Shown one piece after another: positions 46,544 to 56,403 of a DNA stretch of 64,000 nt. The stretch lies in NCBI GenBank assembly GCA_964020085.1, contig OZ026597.1:3779394-3843393 (forward strand). Reading direction: 5' to 3'. A program made the position numbers and the translations under genes. Under the pieces are notes generated by a model, which made no database searches, was not told where the DNA came from, and was given only the letters and a program-made list of their open reading frames with translations. This DNA is from Micromussa lordhowensis. Taxonomy: Eukaryota > Cnidaria > Anthozoa > Scleractinia > Lobophylliidae. The first letter of the stretch is position 1. Each line of letters begins with the position of its first letter.

Positions 46544-47009
46544 ACAAGCGATGCCATTTTCGCAACACTTAGAAAATTTCTCAACAAATTTTTCTCTACT
46601 AATATAAAGAAAAATGAAAATGTTACTAACCACCCAGTATCGAACCTGGAACCTCTGTTTCTTAACATCCCTCTTATACCACTACACTACCAGGTTCATC
46701 CGCCAAATTTCCGCAAAATTTAATTATAAAACGTGACATTCTTAAATGTTAATGATAGAGCTGCCCCAACCTGCAAATAAAAGCTAACCGCAAGCAAACC
46801 AGTGTGAATATGAACAATTAAGTATTTGGTGAGTGCGTTTTACTCCCTCAACAAATTATAACCAGTTTCTACCGTGTCCAGGCCTGAACAGAAGCAGATA
46901 TGGCATCGTCCACTCTAAAAGGCTTGGTTGCTAATTCTGGCAAGCTTGGTTACCAATTATGGCATCGACCGTTAAAAATGGCATCGCTTGTTTACGAAAG
47001 GGAAATAGG
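46525..47009. mobile_element. MITE with 10-bp target duplication and tRNA-like segment
   Basis: Inverse ends contain TTTCCCTTTCGTAAACAAGC. CGTCGCAGAC is duplicated at 46,515-46,524 and 47,010-47,019, and is single in the uninterrupted paralogue at 18.4 kb. A 9-11-bp duplication is typical of Mutator-like elements. On the minus strand near 46,630-46,700 a tRNA-like stretch has TAGTGTAGTGGTATAAG and GGTTCGATACTGG boxes. It is probably a SINE or a dead tRNA inside the MITE. Confidence 0.7.
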
Positions 47010-47557
47010 CGTCGCAGACACAGCTAAGAACATTACGAACAGATCCTAGTCACCTGCAATTGTCGTTTGAACACGAAGCGATGGACACTAAACTGTAGTG
47101 GACAAAGACCAGAGAAACTGAACATTCACGTTGCCGTTTATTGTAGAACTAGAACATTGTACATAAATCTGAATCTAATACTCAATGCTGCTGTTATTTG
47201 AACTTTAAACCAGCATCACGCAACGCTAACGCCTCTAAAATCTTTTCACTTCGTGTCCGCAGACTTTTAAACATACCTTGACTGAAAATCATCTCAGTAT
47301 GTAGCTTACTATTTAAGATATTATTCCAAAAACTGTAAAGATAACAACGATATTTTGGCATGCTTTTTTGCATTTTGCAACAGATGGCTATTGCGTTGAA
47401 CATACAGATCTGTTTTAGGTTGGCCAAAGTATATCCTCAAGTAAGAAAATGTAGAAGCACTTGTAACTAGAATAAAACATGAAATTATATTAAAAGATGA
47501 ATTTCCTTTTTGTGGACTCTTACTTAATTTTGTCTTCAAATCCATTACGCAGCTTTG

Positions 47558-47700
47558 AAATTAAAGCCTGAAAAAATCAGGCTTGAACGGGATTCAATGA
47601 ACCTTGCTCTCTGCGATACTGGTGCAGTGCTCTACCAACGTAACTGAGCTATCAAGCAAATTGGAAGCTGGTCACATTGTCAGTTCGTAATATACCCGTC
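47558..47700 (-). mobile_element. tRNA-derived SINE (degenerate)
   Basis: The minus strand has a tRNA-like head (GTAGAGCACTGCACCAG, then a weak B box) and ends with the hairpin-forming tail AGCCTGATTTTTTCAGGCTT. It is related to the better copy at 48.7 kb. The large duplication ends within its tail. Confidence 0.55.
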
Positions 47701-47734
47701 AAAGGAGTATAGAGGAGATACCGTGACATACCCG

Positions 47735-47841
47735 ATGGTGAAAATACTTAACAATTATTCCACAAGCGCGCGTTGGATATGAGATGGATATGAGATGGTA
47801 GTCATCTCATATCCAACAAGCGAATAAAGGGGGCAAGTTTG

Positions 47842-47872
<31 letters not shown>

Positions 47873-48068
47873 TATTACAAGATAATTTGGTTTTATCAAC
47901 TGGGTTGATAATGTGAATTGTCCACCGTAAAGAGATTCGGAAGCTGACGTTTCGAGCGTTAGCCCTTCGTCGGAGCGAATTGCTCCGGATTCGCTCCGGA
48001 TTCGCTCCGACGAAGGGCTAACGCTCGAAACGTCAGCTTCCGAATCTCTTTACGGTGGACAATTCACA

Positions 48069-48102
<34 letters not shown>

Positions 48103-48247
48103 GAGAGTTTTCATTGGCTTAGCCATCATGGTATATGAGCCATTATACCATGATCTACAAAGATGGCGAGCGTATGTGTGATTTTTTGGGCCTTTTTGTT
48201 TTAATTGTAGCCTAGTTTTCTATTTTTGGGAGGCGTTTTTAATAAAA

Positions 48248-48284
<37 letters not shown>

Positions 48285-48285
48285 T

Positions 48286-48339
<54 letters not shown>

Positions 48340-48570
48340 ACGCGCTCATGGAATAATTGTTTATTATCAACCCAGTTGATAAAACCAAATTATCTCATAT
48401 CCAACAAGGGCGAGTGTAATAATTGTTTTATTAAAAACGCCCCCAAAATATAGCAAACTAAACCTAAAAAAAATAAAAACGCCTCAAAAAATCACGCGTA
48501 CGCTTACCATATTCGTAGAGCATGGTATAATGGCTCACAGCCCATGATGGTTAAGCCAATGAAATCCCTG

Positions 48571-48604
<34 letters not shown>

Positions 48605-48605
48605 G
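47735..48605. mobile_element. Nest of palindromic MITEs
   Basis: Several inverse pairs are stacked. 47,913-48,067 is a near-perfect palindrome (arms GTGAATTGTCCACCGTAAAG and inverse). An outer pair is ATTAAAAACTGGATCATTGG (about 48,070) with its inverse at about 48,585-48,604. An inner pair is CTCATATCCAAC with GTTGGATATGAG. TTATCAACCCAGTTGATAAAACC also occurs at 4.1 and 31.1 kb. No coding. Confidence 0.7.
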
Positions 48606-48694
48606 TGCATATATATGAAGCATTTGAACTGAGGAGAAAGATATGAAGACAAGTACATGAATAATCATCGCAGTTATGCACACAACTGAAGCAG

Positions 48695-48810
48695 CTGTGA
48701 AATTAAAGCCTGGAAAAAATTCAGGCTTGAACGCCATTCGAATCCTTGCCCTCTGCGATACCGGTGCAGTGCTCTACCAACTGAGCTACCAGAGCCAACT
48801 GGGAGCTGGT
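48695..48810 (-). mobile_element. tRNA-derived SINE
   Basis: The minus strand reads TGGTAGCTCAGTTGGTAGAGC (A box), then GGATTCGAATGGCG (B box), then the tail hairpin AGCCTGAATTTTTTCCAGGC. A SINE rather than a functional tRNA, because the acceptor stem does not close. Confidence 0.65.
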
Positions 48811-48819
48811 GAAAAATAC

Positions 48820-49628
48820 TCATAGGTTGGAATGTCGTTCAGGCATAAATTGTGATATTAAGAGAGAGTAAAATGGATCATAGATAAGTTTATCTTGTTG
48901 TTTTTTTTGGTTTTGTTTTTTTTTTTTGTTTCTTTTTTTTCAAGCACATGCTTGGTATATACCTCATGTGTAAACCGTATTCTCGTTCAGTTTTCTGTTT
49001 GAGTGTTTCATCGTTATGCAAATGATGCGCTATTCTAATGTTCAGTCGCTACTGACAGCTCCTCCTCCAAGTTAATTGCCTGGTTTCATGTCAAATTGTC
49101 ACATTCCTCAGAGCTTTCAGTCTTATCAGTTGTAGGACCCTCTAAGAACCTGACGTTTTACAAAGTCATAGCTCGACGGGATCTTTGTGCTGTAACAGAG
49201 CTCATTTGAACATCCAAGCCTTTGCGTAGCGTGGCTAACATTAAAATGGTGGACCAGAAAGTCCGTGGCGTGTCTAGAAAGATGATTTACCTCTTGAGTT
49301 TTTGCTTACTGCATATCCCTTGCATTAGATGAAGTATTGATTTCAGTGTGTCGGAGCACTAGTGTAGTACTAGTTTCGTTTTAGTAGCAAATCTCAATGA
49401 CAGCTGTTGCTGTTAGTTACGGCAGACATATTGGGGCAACATGGCGTCTCCACAAAAAGCTCAATCAATTTAGGTAAAACATTTCTCCGAATAAACGCAG
49501 ATATGAAACATCACACTGGGTGTTAATTTATACATCAATCATCTGTCATATCTCGGATTCTTGACTTAATTTACTTAACGTTGACCTTTTCATTTTTGAT
49601 TGCATGACAGTGAAAAACAAACAATTAC
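48820..49628. other. Non-coding, no supported gene
   Basis: Poly-T-rich run near 48,900-48,945, then unique-looking sequence without domain-bearing frames. Confidence 0.35.
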
Positions 49629-49763
49629 TTGGCCTCTTACGCAGACGCTCTTTTGGCTCGTCACGCAATCTTCCTCCCCTAAGAACGTCTACTGAAGCCA
49701 AGATGCGTGGGGGAGGAAGATTGCGTGACGAGCCCAAAGAGCCTCTGCGTAGGAGGCTAACAA
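49629..49763. mobile_element. Palindromic MITE
   Basis: Inverse arms pair GGCCTCTTACGCAGACGC and GGCTCGTCACGCAATCTTCC with GGAAGATTGCGTGACGAGCC and CTGCGTAGGAGGC. Confidence 0.65.
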
Positions 49764-50134
49764 TTACTCTGCTGCGCCCTAAAAAAAATGTGTACGTAGC
49801 GAAGCATTTCTTAGAGCTTCGTTCCTATGCTAAATAATGTGTGGTAAACCAGCTTGCAGCTGGCTGAGTTGTCTTAACAAAAGAGTTTTTTTTATCTCCG
49901 ACAATTTAACAGTTGATCAATTGATCTACATCTTTTCAGTGAGTCGGTCGGTCTAAAAACGTGCTTCAGCAGAGTACGTCACGTGATAACAACGCTCCAT
50001 TTCAAATGGAATTAAGGAAAATTATTCGCAGTGGTGCGCGTTCACAAAATATTCTCTTTTACTTTGCTCTTCCGCGGCCATTTTGTCTGTTTGTTTTTTT
50101 TTATTTGTTTTCACTTCATTTTCGCACTACTTAC

Positions 50135-50244
50135 CCAAGTCTGTTGTGGCCACTCCGGTGCAAATGATGGTGCAATAGTGTGTTGAAATCATCTGTCGCA
50201 TAAAAACACGACGAGCACTGATACTGGACAGAAGCTTCCGCCAT
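50135..50244 (-). CDS. C2H2 zinc-finger first exon (isolated copy)
   Basis: The minus strand starts ATG at 50,244 with MAEASVQYQCSSCFYATDD. It encodes one C2H2-type finger (C-x2-C, then closely spaced His residues) and ends at a strong donor GTAAGT (complement at 50,129-50,134). No partner exon was found downstream within 2 kb. A broken copy lies at 21,229-21,337. It is probably a first exon of a multicopy gene or transposon family left alone. Confidence 0.45.
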
Positions 50245-50379
50245 GTTGAGTTCGATTGAGTTGTCTTCTGTATCTACTCCAGAGAGAAGTCCTGGAGCAA
50301 AAAATTGCAGAAAAATTTCTTCCGAATTCCAAGGGCTAGGTACCGAAGATGAAGTCCCCAGACCAAGAGTCGGTGCCGG

Positions 50380-50683
50380 AGTAGTGGTATCCGCTCGACT
50401 AGGGCTGATTTCCCATTTTTCCATTTTCCCATGTTTTCATTGTCATTTCATATTTTTCATTTCCCGTTGGTGACGTCATCACCTCATTACCATATCTCCT
50501 TAACAACGTTAAAGGGAGGGGGGCTACCTTGGGTAACCCTAGTTACTATCTTGGTGAGGGAAATGACTCATATATTAGTCACGAAAAGTCCCCAACCCCA
50601 TGTGGGACATGGTATTCTGTCCCCTGTAACCGAAATAGTACATCACGCATGCGCAGTGACACAAACACGCCGTTTTACTCTTA
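50380..50683. repeat. Left terminal region (TIR) of the Polinton
   Basis: About 300 bp of non-coding sequence between the element start and the polymerase 3' end. It contains a palindromic TGACGTCA at about 50,471. The inverse copy would be beyond 64 kb, so the TIR length is not known. Confidence 0.55.
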
Positions 50684-50684
50684 A

Positions 50685-50696
50685 ACATGTTTTATT
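50685..50696 (-). terminator. Poly(A) signal of the polymerase gene
   Basis: The minus strand reads CTCAATAAAACA about 60 bases after the last polymerase stop codon. Confidence 0.6.
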
Positions 50697-50750
50697 GAGA
50701 AAAAACGGTGAAAAATATTTCCAACATGAAAAAATTAAAGTGAAAACTAG

Positions 50751-51020
50751 TTACAATTCCATTAACAGGTTCACATTGTCCATGTCGTGGTCGTTTAAAG
50801 CAGCTCGGTACCCGTATGGAAAGGTCATAAATGTCTCGGGGTCCACCACCCGTTTGCTAAAAACCAATTGATATTTCTTGGTTTGCGGGACTGTTTCAAT
50901 ACTGTATGCTTTGCTGTTGCGTACAATATGGTAAGGCTTTATCACAAGGGTTTGTCTCGCCCCAGTCTCCATCGGTTTAAGGATGTCGTCCAACACGTTT
51001 TGACGCAGCACAGGTAAATT
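50751..51020 (-). pseudogene. Polymerase C-terminal segment beyond two stops
   Basis: This frame is the same as that of the polymerase gene above it. It encodes the conserved C-terminal end of Polinton polymerases, with a segment such as RVVDPETFMTFPYGYR. It is cut off by TGA (51,030-51,032) and TAG (51,021-51,023). Either this copy's polymerase is shortened by about 90 residues, or the stops are assembly errors or recent mutations. Confidence 0.7.
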
Positions 51021-51029
51021 CTATTGCTT

Positions 51030-54000
51030 TCAGCCTTCGCTGTTTAGGGAAATACCTCGGACTTTACATTCTTGCTTGCCCTTCTTTGTTAGGTAGCCGT
51101 AGTTTTTCGGACCGCCTGAAGCAAACTCGTCAATATGATCACCCTCACTTAGCTCATCTTTGAAGTCTCCGAGATAATTCCCCAGCTGCGGTTTGACTTG
51201 TCCTGGCAAACTTGTGAAAACCACGCTGTCGGTGTCGAAGTACAACACCCGCTCCTGAAGGAGGTCCAGGGCTTCATAGAGGCGTAGTCGAGCCCAACAG
51301 GTTGTGAAACAGGCCACAAAGATGTTTAGATTTGGCGAGATTGGATCATCTTCGAGCTGATGTTTATAGTGAATTTCCACGCGTTGTTCGTTCAGTACAC
51401 TGACATAACGAATGTCATGCTTGTCGCTTTCGTGGAATTGACTGAAGGCCACAGGATCTGTGAATTCTTTGACTTGTGTTTTGTTGGGTTTCTGCCCGAA
51501 TTTCCCCCACATGGAATTCAGCATCATTTTGGCCAGGGTACGTAACCCAGGATTTTTCTGGATCTTCGCAGGCTCGAGTTGTATCTTTTCTTTAGCATAG
51601 TAATCGGCGATATATTGCTGTTGCTTTGCTGAATTCTCACCTACATGTTCTGGCCAACCGCTCGCTTCTTCTTTAATTTTCAACCAGGTGTTGACATAAT
51701 CAGCAAACAAACCGGTCTGTTTTTCAGGGAAGTGCCAGACTTCGTGGATGTGTAGAATTTTATAGCCTTTTTCCACCGCTTTGTTGAGTTCGGGCGTACA
51801 CCAGGTTCCGTGGATTTGGCGCTCTTGGACTGTATGATGACACACGTGACTGCGTTCCAACATCGGTTTCTGCATTTCTTCCTCGACGCAGCTTTGACAG
51901 AGAGGAAAGGTGAGCTTGTCGTTTTGTCGAAGCGGCAATACTGGATGATACAGTTCGTATGGCGGTAGCACAGTACATTGAGCAATGCCAAAGTAGCGTG
52001 AGATGTCAGTGTGACCTGGCTGGAAAATGATCTCTGGATGGCCTAGAGGATACTCGCCGTTCTTGTTCACGTACGGATAGAGGGAGGTGTAATCGTAATA
52101 ATCAATGTCCTCGTCAGCCTTGGCTTGATGATACAGCTTCACGGCATTAGTGCGTCCGCCACAGAATGCATCGCGGGGGTTCATAGGTTCCACGATGTTG
52201 AGCTGATCCACAAAGGTTGCGATGTCTTTGTTTTCTTGTTTCATGCGTTGCCATTGACATCCCCAGATTTCAACCACTTTGTAGCCTCGCCCTTTCAGAT
52301 CGTTTAGTTTCTTTTGCGTGCAGCGGTACACATCACCAGCACAGCGTTGCTCTAGGCGTTGATGGGGCTCTGTGCGGTTAGGATAGCAGCTGGGACAACC
52401 GTGCCAGAAACAGCCCTGGAACTCGTAAATGGTATTAGTAGTCGGATCATAGCCGTCCACCGTGTAGTTGCTGTTTGGTATGCGGTATTCTCCCTCGGTC
52501 CTCGCGTGTTGAATGGAAGACTCGAGCTGAGAATTTTGCCAATAAAGCCATTCGAGGGCGACTTTAGAGTGATTGGTTTTCATACGCCAGCCGTGTAAGG
52601 GTTCCGAGGCGATGGTGTTAGGCGTCATTCTATTCTGGCGAAGATCCTGATTGCAAGCGGAAGCAATAGTCATTCTGTCGAAAGGGTTAGACTTTGATTT
52701 TTCCTCAAAGAGTTGTTTGAACTTGAGGCAACCCGCTTTCAGGAGCTTGACATCAGACTCACAGTAAGCGACGAGCTCTTCATCGAAATCGAACTCCACT
52801 TGCTTTGAGACTTGTTCGGCATGCCATGTTTCAAAGGCCTTGCGACCGCTGACCGACATGGTTTCCGGCATATAGTACTTCATGTCCGGGATAAGTCCCA
52901 CGTACTCCTGATCCTCCGGGGTATTAAACAGATGTGGAAAATAGCCTTTCTTCAACTCCGTGATGCCAAAGGTTTTTGGAAACGCGGACAAAGGCATCTG
53001 GAAGAAGGAGAGTGAGTCAATGAAGCGAATCCTATCGTGAGTGACTTGCATTAACTTGCCGCCGTTACGGACTTGTTCAATGAGCCGATGTTGTCGATAG
53101 TACTCGTCCACGATAAAGTAGCCGTCATATCCCTGGAAATTATGGGCGATGACGGTCACAGGGCGCGTGTCGTTCTCGGTCAGCGTGTCAAGCCATTCCA
53201 GAAAGGATTTGATACAGTGCTCGCCTCTAAAATGTTCGGGGCAATCGTCATGTTCTGTTTCAGCAATGAGTAGATTTGGCACGTGACAGTTTGTGTCTTG
53301 GGTGGCCTCGATGTCAAAAAACACGTGTAGTGGGGGTTTGTCTTCGTCTTCTTCTGTGCCTATGCCTGCCCCATTAGCTTCTAAAGTCGCTAGACCAGCG
53401 CTTGCTCCCCGTTTCGCCTTCTTCTTATTTTTCTTTTTCTTTTCTTCTTTCTGTTCTTCGGGGGACTTAGCCACTTGAATAAAACATTTGTGTGTAGCAG
53501 CCTCCACGTACTCTTTACATGAAATGCAAACCACATAGCCGCAAAGATGTGTTTTTTGCTCCTTGAAACCAACTAGTAACTTGTTACATTCACGACATTT
53601 GCGCCGTTGAGTGCAAACACTGACATTCTCGGTATCGACGATGGTTCCCTTGTAGGACTTTGTGTGATGCTGCTCTAAACAGTTGTCCCCATAGAAGAAA
53701 CGTCTGCAGCTACCGCAGAATGTGGATGCTTTTTGGCGTTCGGCTTGTCTGTAATCGGAACAGTAGTTCTGCATACACGCTGGACAATGATCTGGATTAC
53801 TGTCGCATGCGTGTTGTCCTTCATTGTCGTAAGGTTTTAAACAACGACGGCAGAAATAACTTGTCGCGAAGAACCCTGGGAGAGACGCGATGACGTCATA
53901 ATGTTGACCGCTGTACAGAAGGACTAACTGCTTATCCCTGGGCGGACCAAAGCTGGAGACTTTGTAACCTCGCGTTTCGTCGACCAAAACTAACTGATAA

Positions 54001-54940
54001 TCGTACAGCGACGGAGCTTTTGAGAATTTTTCAAGCTCTGGATAGCCGCAAGGACCAAATGGAACGTCAGCTTCATGATGTAACAATTGGGCCTGTTGCA
54101 ACTGTATACGACGTCCTTTTTTTAAACCTTCCCAATTGGAATGTTCATCGACTTTGGCTTTGGCTGTCACGATAGCGCGTGCACAACACAAGTCATCTTT
54201 GTTTTTGATGGTAATCGCGCTTTGCTTAATCCGTTTGAAAGTCTCGGGGTGCCTGTGTCCTGGTTTCATTTTTCTTTTGTGTCCGCTACCACGTGGTGGG
54301 GTGCGTACTTGGGTGAACGACAATTGAAAGGAGTCATTCATTTCAAAGTTCTCATTTGAGTTAAGGACACGAGCCATTTGCTGCAGAATACCATCCACGC
54401 GATCGCTACCAGTCATCCATTCCTGGGCGGTTAACCGTCTGTAGCCGTAGGCGTGGTTTAAGCGGTTACTAGCCAAATTAAAATACAGGTAATCGCCTCC
54501 GGGAATGTTTTCACGTAAAACTAAATTTTGTAAAGCGCGGTAAATAGCTTCACTCAAGGCTTGATTTAAATTTTGATGTTCAATAAATTGTCCGTGCTGT
54601 CTTAGATTGGCGGTGAAGTGACGCTCTCGAACACCCATGCGTTCACTGGCGCGGTCCACATACGGGTTTAACGTAAATTCAAATCTGCCAGGTTCCTGAG
54701 CCGCGAGACTACCCCCCAGCTGTTCTTGAAAACCGGCTTGGCGCTCCAAGGCGTCAGCGGTTTCTGCTAAGGCAATGTCATCCTCAAAGTCGTTTAGGAC
54801 CTGGATTAATGTATGGTCATCCAATTCGAACTAGAAAATAAACCACAAATAAATATTCAGTTTTATATGTAAGTGGAGACTAAAAAGACTGTTATGAGTA
54901 AGTTGAGACTAAAGCATACCGTGTTTTCTTGCCAAGCCAT
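51030..54940 (-). CDS. polB: Polinton family B DNA polymerase (protein-primed type)
   Basis: A 1264-codon open frame (51,030-54,824 and a little upstream) lacks an ATG. A TTTATTTTCTAG acceptor at 54,831 and a donor ACG|GTATGC at 54,919 define an 89-bp intron. They add a 7-codon first exon starting ATG at 54,940. Domains in ORF numbering: novel N-terminus; Cys/His-rich region 324-447; 3'-5' exonuclease with FDIEAT 503-508, NFQGYD near 562 and YCESD 687-691; Vsr-like nuclease insert 790-860 (GCFWHGC, IWGCQW); polymerase motif A YTSLYP 912-917, B NSMWGKFGQ about 1103-1111 and C YFDTDS 1195-1200. It replicates the element, presumably primed by a terminal protein. The catalytic motifs are intact, but the C-terminus is cut by stops. 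Confidence 0.93.
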
Positions 54941-55133
54941 TTGAAAAAATAACAAGTAAAAGGCAAAGCGTTGTTTTTTATCAACAGGTAATTTAAATAG
55001 CTTTGCATAAACCATCCAATCACCGCGTAGTTTGAGCGTCTTTGCCCATAAGAAACCAATCAGCATCAAGTTCAAGCGTCCCCATATGTTTTATAAGTGA
55101 TACAACACAATTTTTCAATCATTTTGAGACATC
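54941..55133. promoter_or_regulatory. Divergent promoter between polB and the 95-aa gene
   Basis: Two 25-bp modules lie on the minus strand (55,080-55,056 and 55,040-55,016). Each has GACGCT(C/T)(A/G)AACT, five variable bases and TGATTGG. For the plus gene, TTTATAAG (55,090-55,097) is followed by ACAACACA and TTTTTCAA (55,111-55,118). For polB, TTTTTTCAA abuts its ATG (complement at 54,941-54,949). Confidence 0.65.
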
Positions 55134-55421
55134 ATGATCGGAAACCCTAGCGTTATTATGGTGGAAGAACCCAAGTTTAACAGACTCATTGAATCAACGG
55201 TGGTAGCCGTCATTGAAACTGAATTGGTATTATTAAAAGAGGAGTTGGACAACTATCGCGATTACGTGGCAGATCGCATGTTAGCTTTGGACGATGGGGC
55301 TTTATCCCAAATGGCGAATGTAGGGAACTATACAGAAGCTTTCATGAAAGGGTGGCGATTGTGGAAACGAAGAGACAATGAACAAGCCTTTCAAACTTTT
55401 CGTAACATCATGTCAACTTAA
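55134..55421 (+). CDS. Small Polinton protein, unknown
   Basis: 95 aa, beginning MIGNPSVIMVEEPKFNRL. It is acidic, helical and possibly coiled-coil in the middle (ETELVLLKEELDNYRDYV), with no Cys and no TM segment. It is transcribed divergently from polB and sits behind a TATA-like box and a TTTTTCAA element, which supports it as a real gene. Small helical proteins at this place could serve as terminal-protein or replication accessory factors, but nothing in the sequence shows that. Confidence 0.6.
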   Translation: MIGNPSVIMVEEPKFNRLIESTVVAVIETELVLLKEELDNYRDYVADRMLALDDGALSQMANVGNYTEAFMKGWRLWKRRDNEQAFQTFRNIMST

Positions 55422-55434
55422 GTTTATTACAAGA

Positions 55435-55668
55435 TTAAAAACAATACATATATTGGTATCGTAACGATTTCATGGTTTCAGTAGCTTCATTTACATTTTG
55501 CCCTAAATACACTAGTAACAACCGACACTCGCCATGAAATCCTGATGAATTTCTTATCACTCGCCCATAAGGCAACAATGGCGATACAAAATATTCCGCA
55601 AAGGGCAACACCCTATCTATATCGTTTTTTGCTGTCAACTTGCAGACCAGGCGTTTTTGCTTGCATTA
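55435..55668 (-). CDS. Small Polinton gene, possibly spliced or broken
   Basis: The minus frame encodes a compact protein-like segment (RVLPFAEYFVSPLLPYGR, then GECRLLLVYLGQN) ending 13 bases from the 95-aa gene's stop, tail to tail. It has no ATG. Upstream in frame lies a TAA, and beyond it a short open stretch begins at an acceptor-like TTTTTAATTTACACAG. The gene may have a 5' exon and one nonsense mutation, or it is not a gene. Function unknown. Confidence 0.35.
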
Positions 55669-55906
55669 TTTTAAATCGGCATCAGGATTCCATAACTGTG
55701 TAAATTAAAAAGAAATCAATTGACTACAACCTTAACAAAACACGTAAAAATGGATTCCAAGCAGATTTCATTTTTGTTGCGGCTTGTTCAAAACCATTAC
55801 CAAGAATTGTGTTATAAGTATGAGAATATAAATTTTGGTTAATATACACTATAGAGATGTTAAAATATCTCTTCAGGCAACATGTTCCAGTAGCTCTAAA
55901 CAAAAT

Positions 55907-56291
55907 TTAGGAATAATATCTTAGGACACGTTCTATGGCTTCTTGATAATTAAGACCTAAAAGTACTTTATCTTTCTTAGTGCGGCTCCAGTAATAACCG
56001 TAAATAAACAGATCGTCTTTTTTCGTAGGCGGAGCCGATGCATTATGACAATACTTTCCAAGGGTTAATTTCCACGGACTTAAATTCCATTGATAAGCAG
56101 GCCGTGTGGCCACCCTGATGCCGCTGCGTCGCCATATGTTTTTCAATGTTACATAATCAAACATTTCTTTATGAAGCGGTCCAAAAAGTATTCGCCGCTG
56201 CCGAATTTCCTGCCACACGGCTAGAGAAAGGATATATTCTTGAATCTCGTTAGGTAATACATCCCACAAAGTCTACGAATAAGCGTCGCAT
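55907..56291 (-). CDS. F-box-like small protein, start frame-broken
   Basis: A 120-codon frame (55,907-56,269) begins at a non-ATG codon with WDVLPNEIQEYILSL, similar to the start of an F-box (LPxEIxxxIL). It continues with an Arg/Trp-rich stretch. An ATG at 56,291 lies behind a good acceptor (TTTTTTGTCCCAG) but in another frame. One missing T in the TTT at about 56,270 would explain this. An F-box protein would connect substrates to an SCF ubiquitin ligase; the match is short and needs a profile search. Confidence 0.4.
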
Positions 56292-56403
56292 CTGGGACAA
56301 AAAAGTTAATAAGCGCTGCGGCTTTTGTTTGAAAATTGCATACCACTTGATCCTAAAATAAAAGCATGGTGTGTTTGGGTTTTTTTTTTAGTATGACACA
56401 AAA

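Larger units (their letters stand above)
30253..47575. repeat. Tandem segmental duplication, unit 2
   Basis: Partner of the 3.26-19.0 kb unit. The offset is about 27.0 kb at the left end and 28.6 kb at the right end. Unit 2 carries extra insertions: a 583-bp TIR element, about 0.7 kb at 32.69-33.41 kb, a LINE and a 485-bp MITE. It lacks the 2.39 kb TTAA element of unit 1. Its GPCR on the minus strand is intact, while the unit 1 copy is truncated. Confidence 0.75.

Noticed and set aside
46621..46705. tRNA gene within the 46.5 kb MITE
   Set aside because: Box-like sequences exist, but arms do not fold well and it lies within a mobile insert.
48721..48800. Functional tRNA gene
   Set aside because: A and B boxes are present, but the acceptor stem does not pair and a SINE tail hairpin follows; a SINE is the better explanation.
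53290..53480. Plus-strand frames antisense to polB
   Set aside because: Shadows of the polymerase Lys/Glu-rich and Cys-rich regions.
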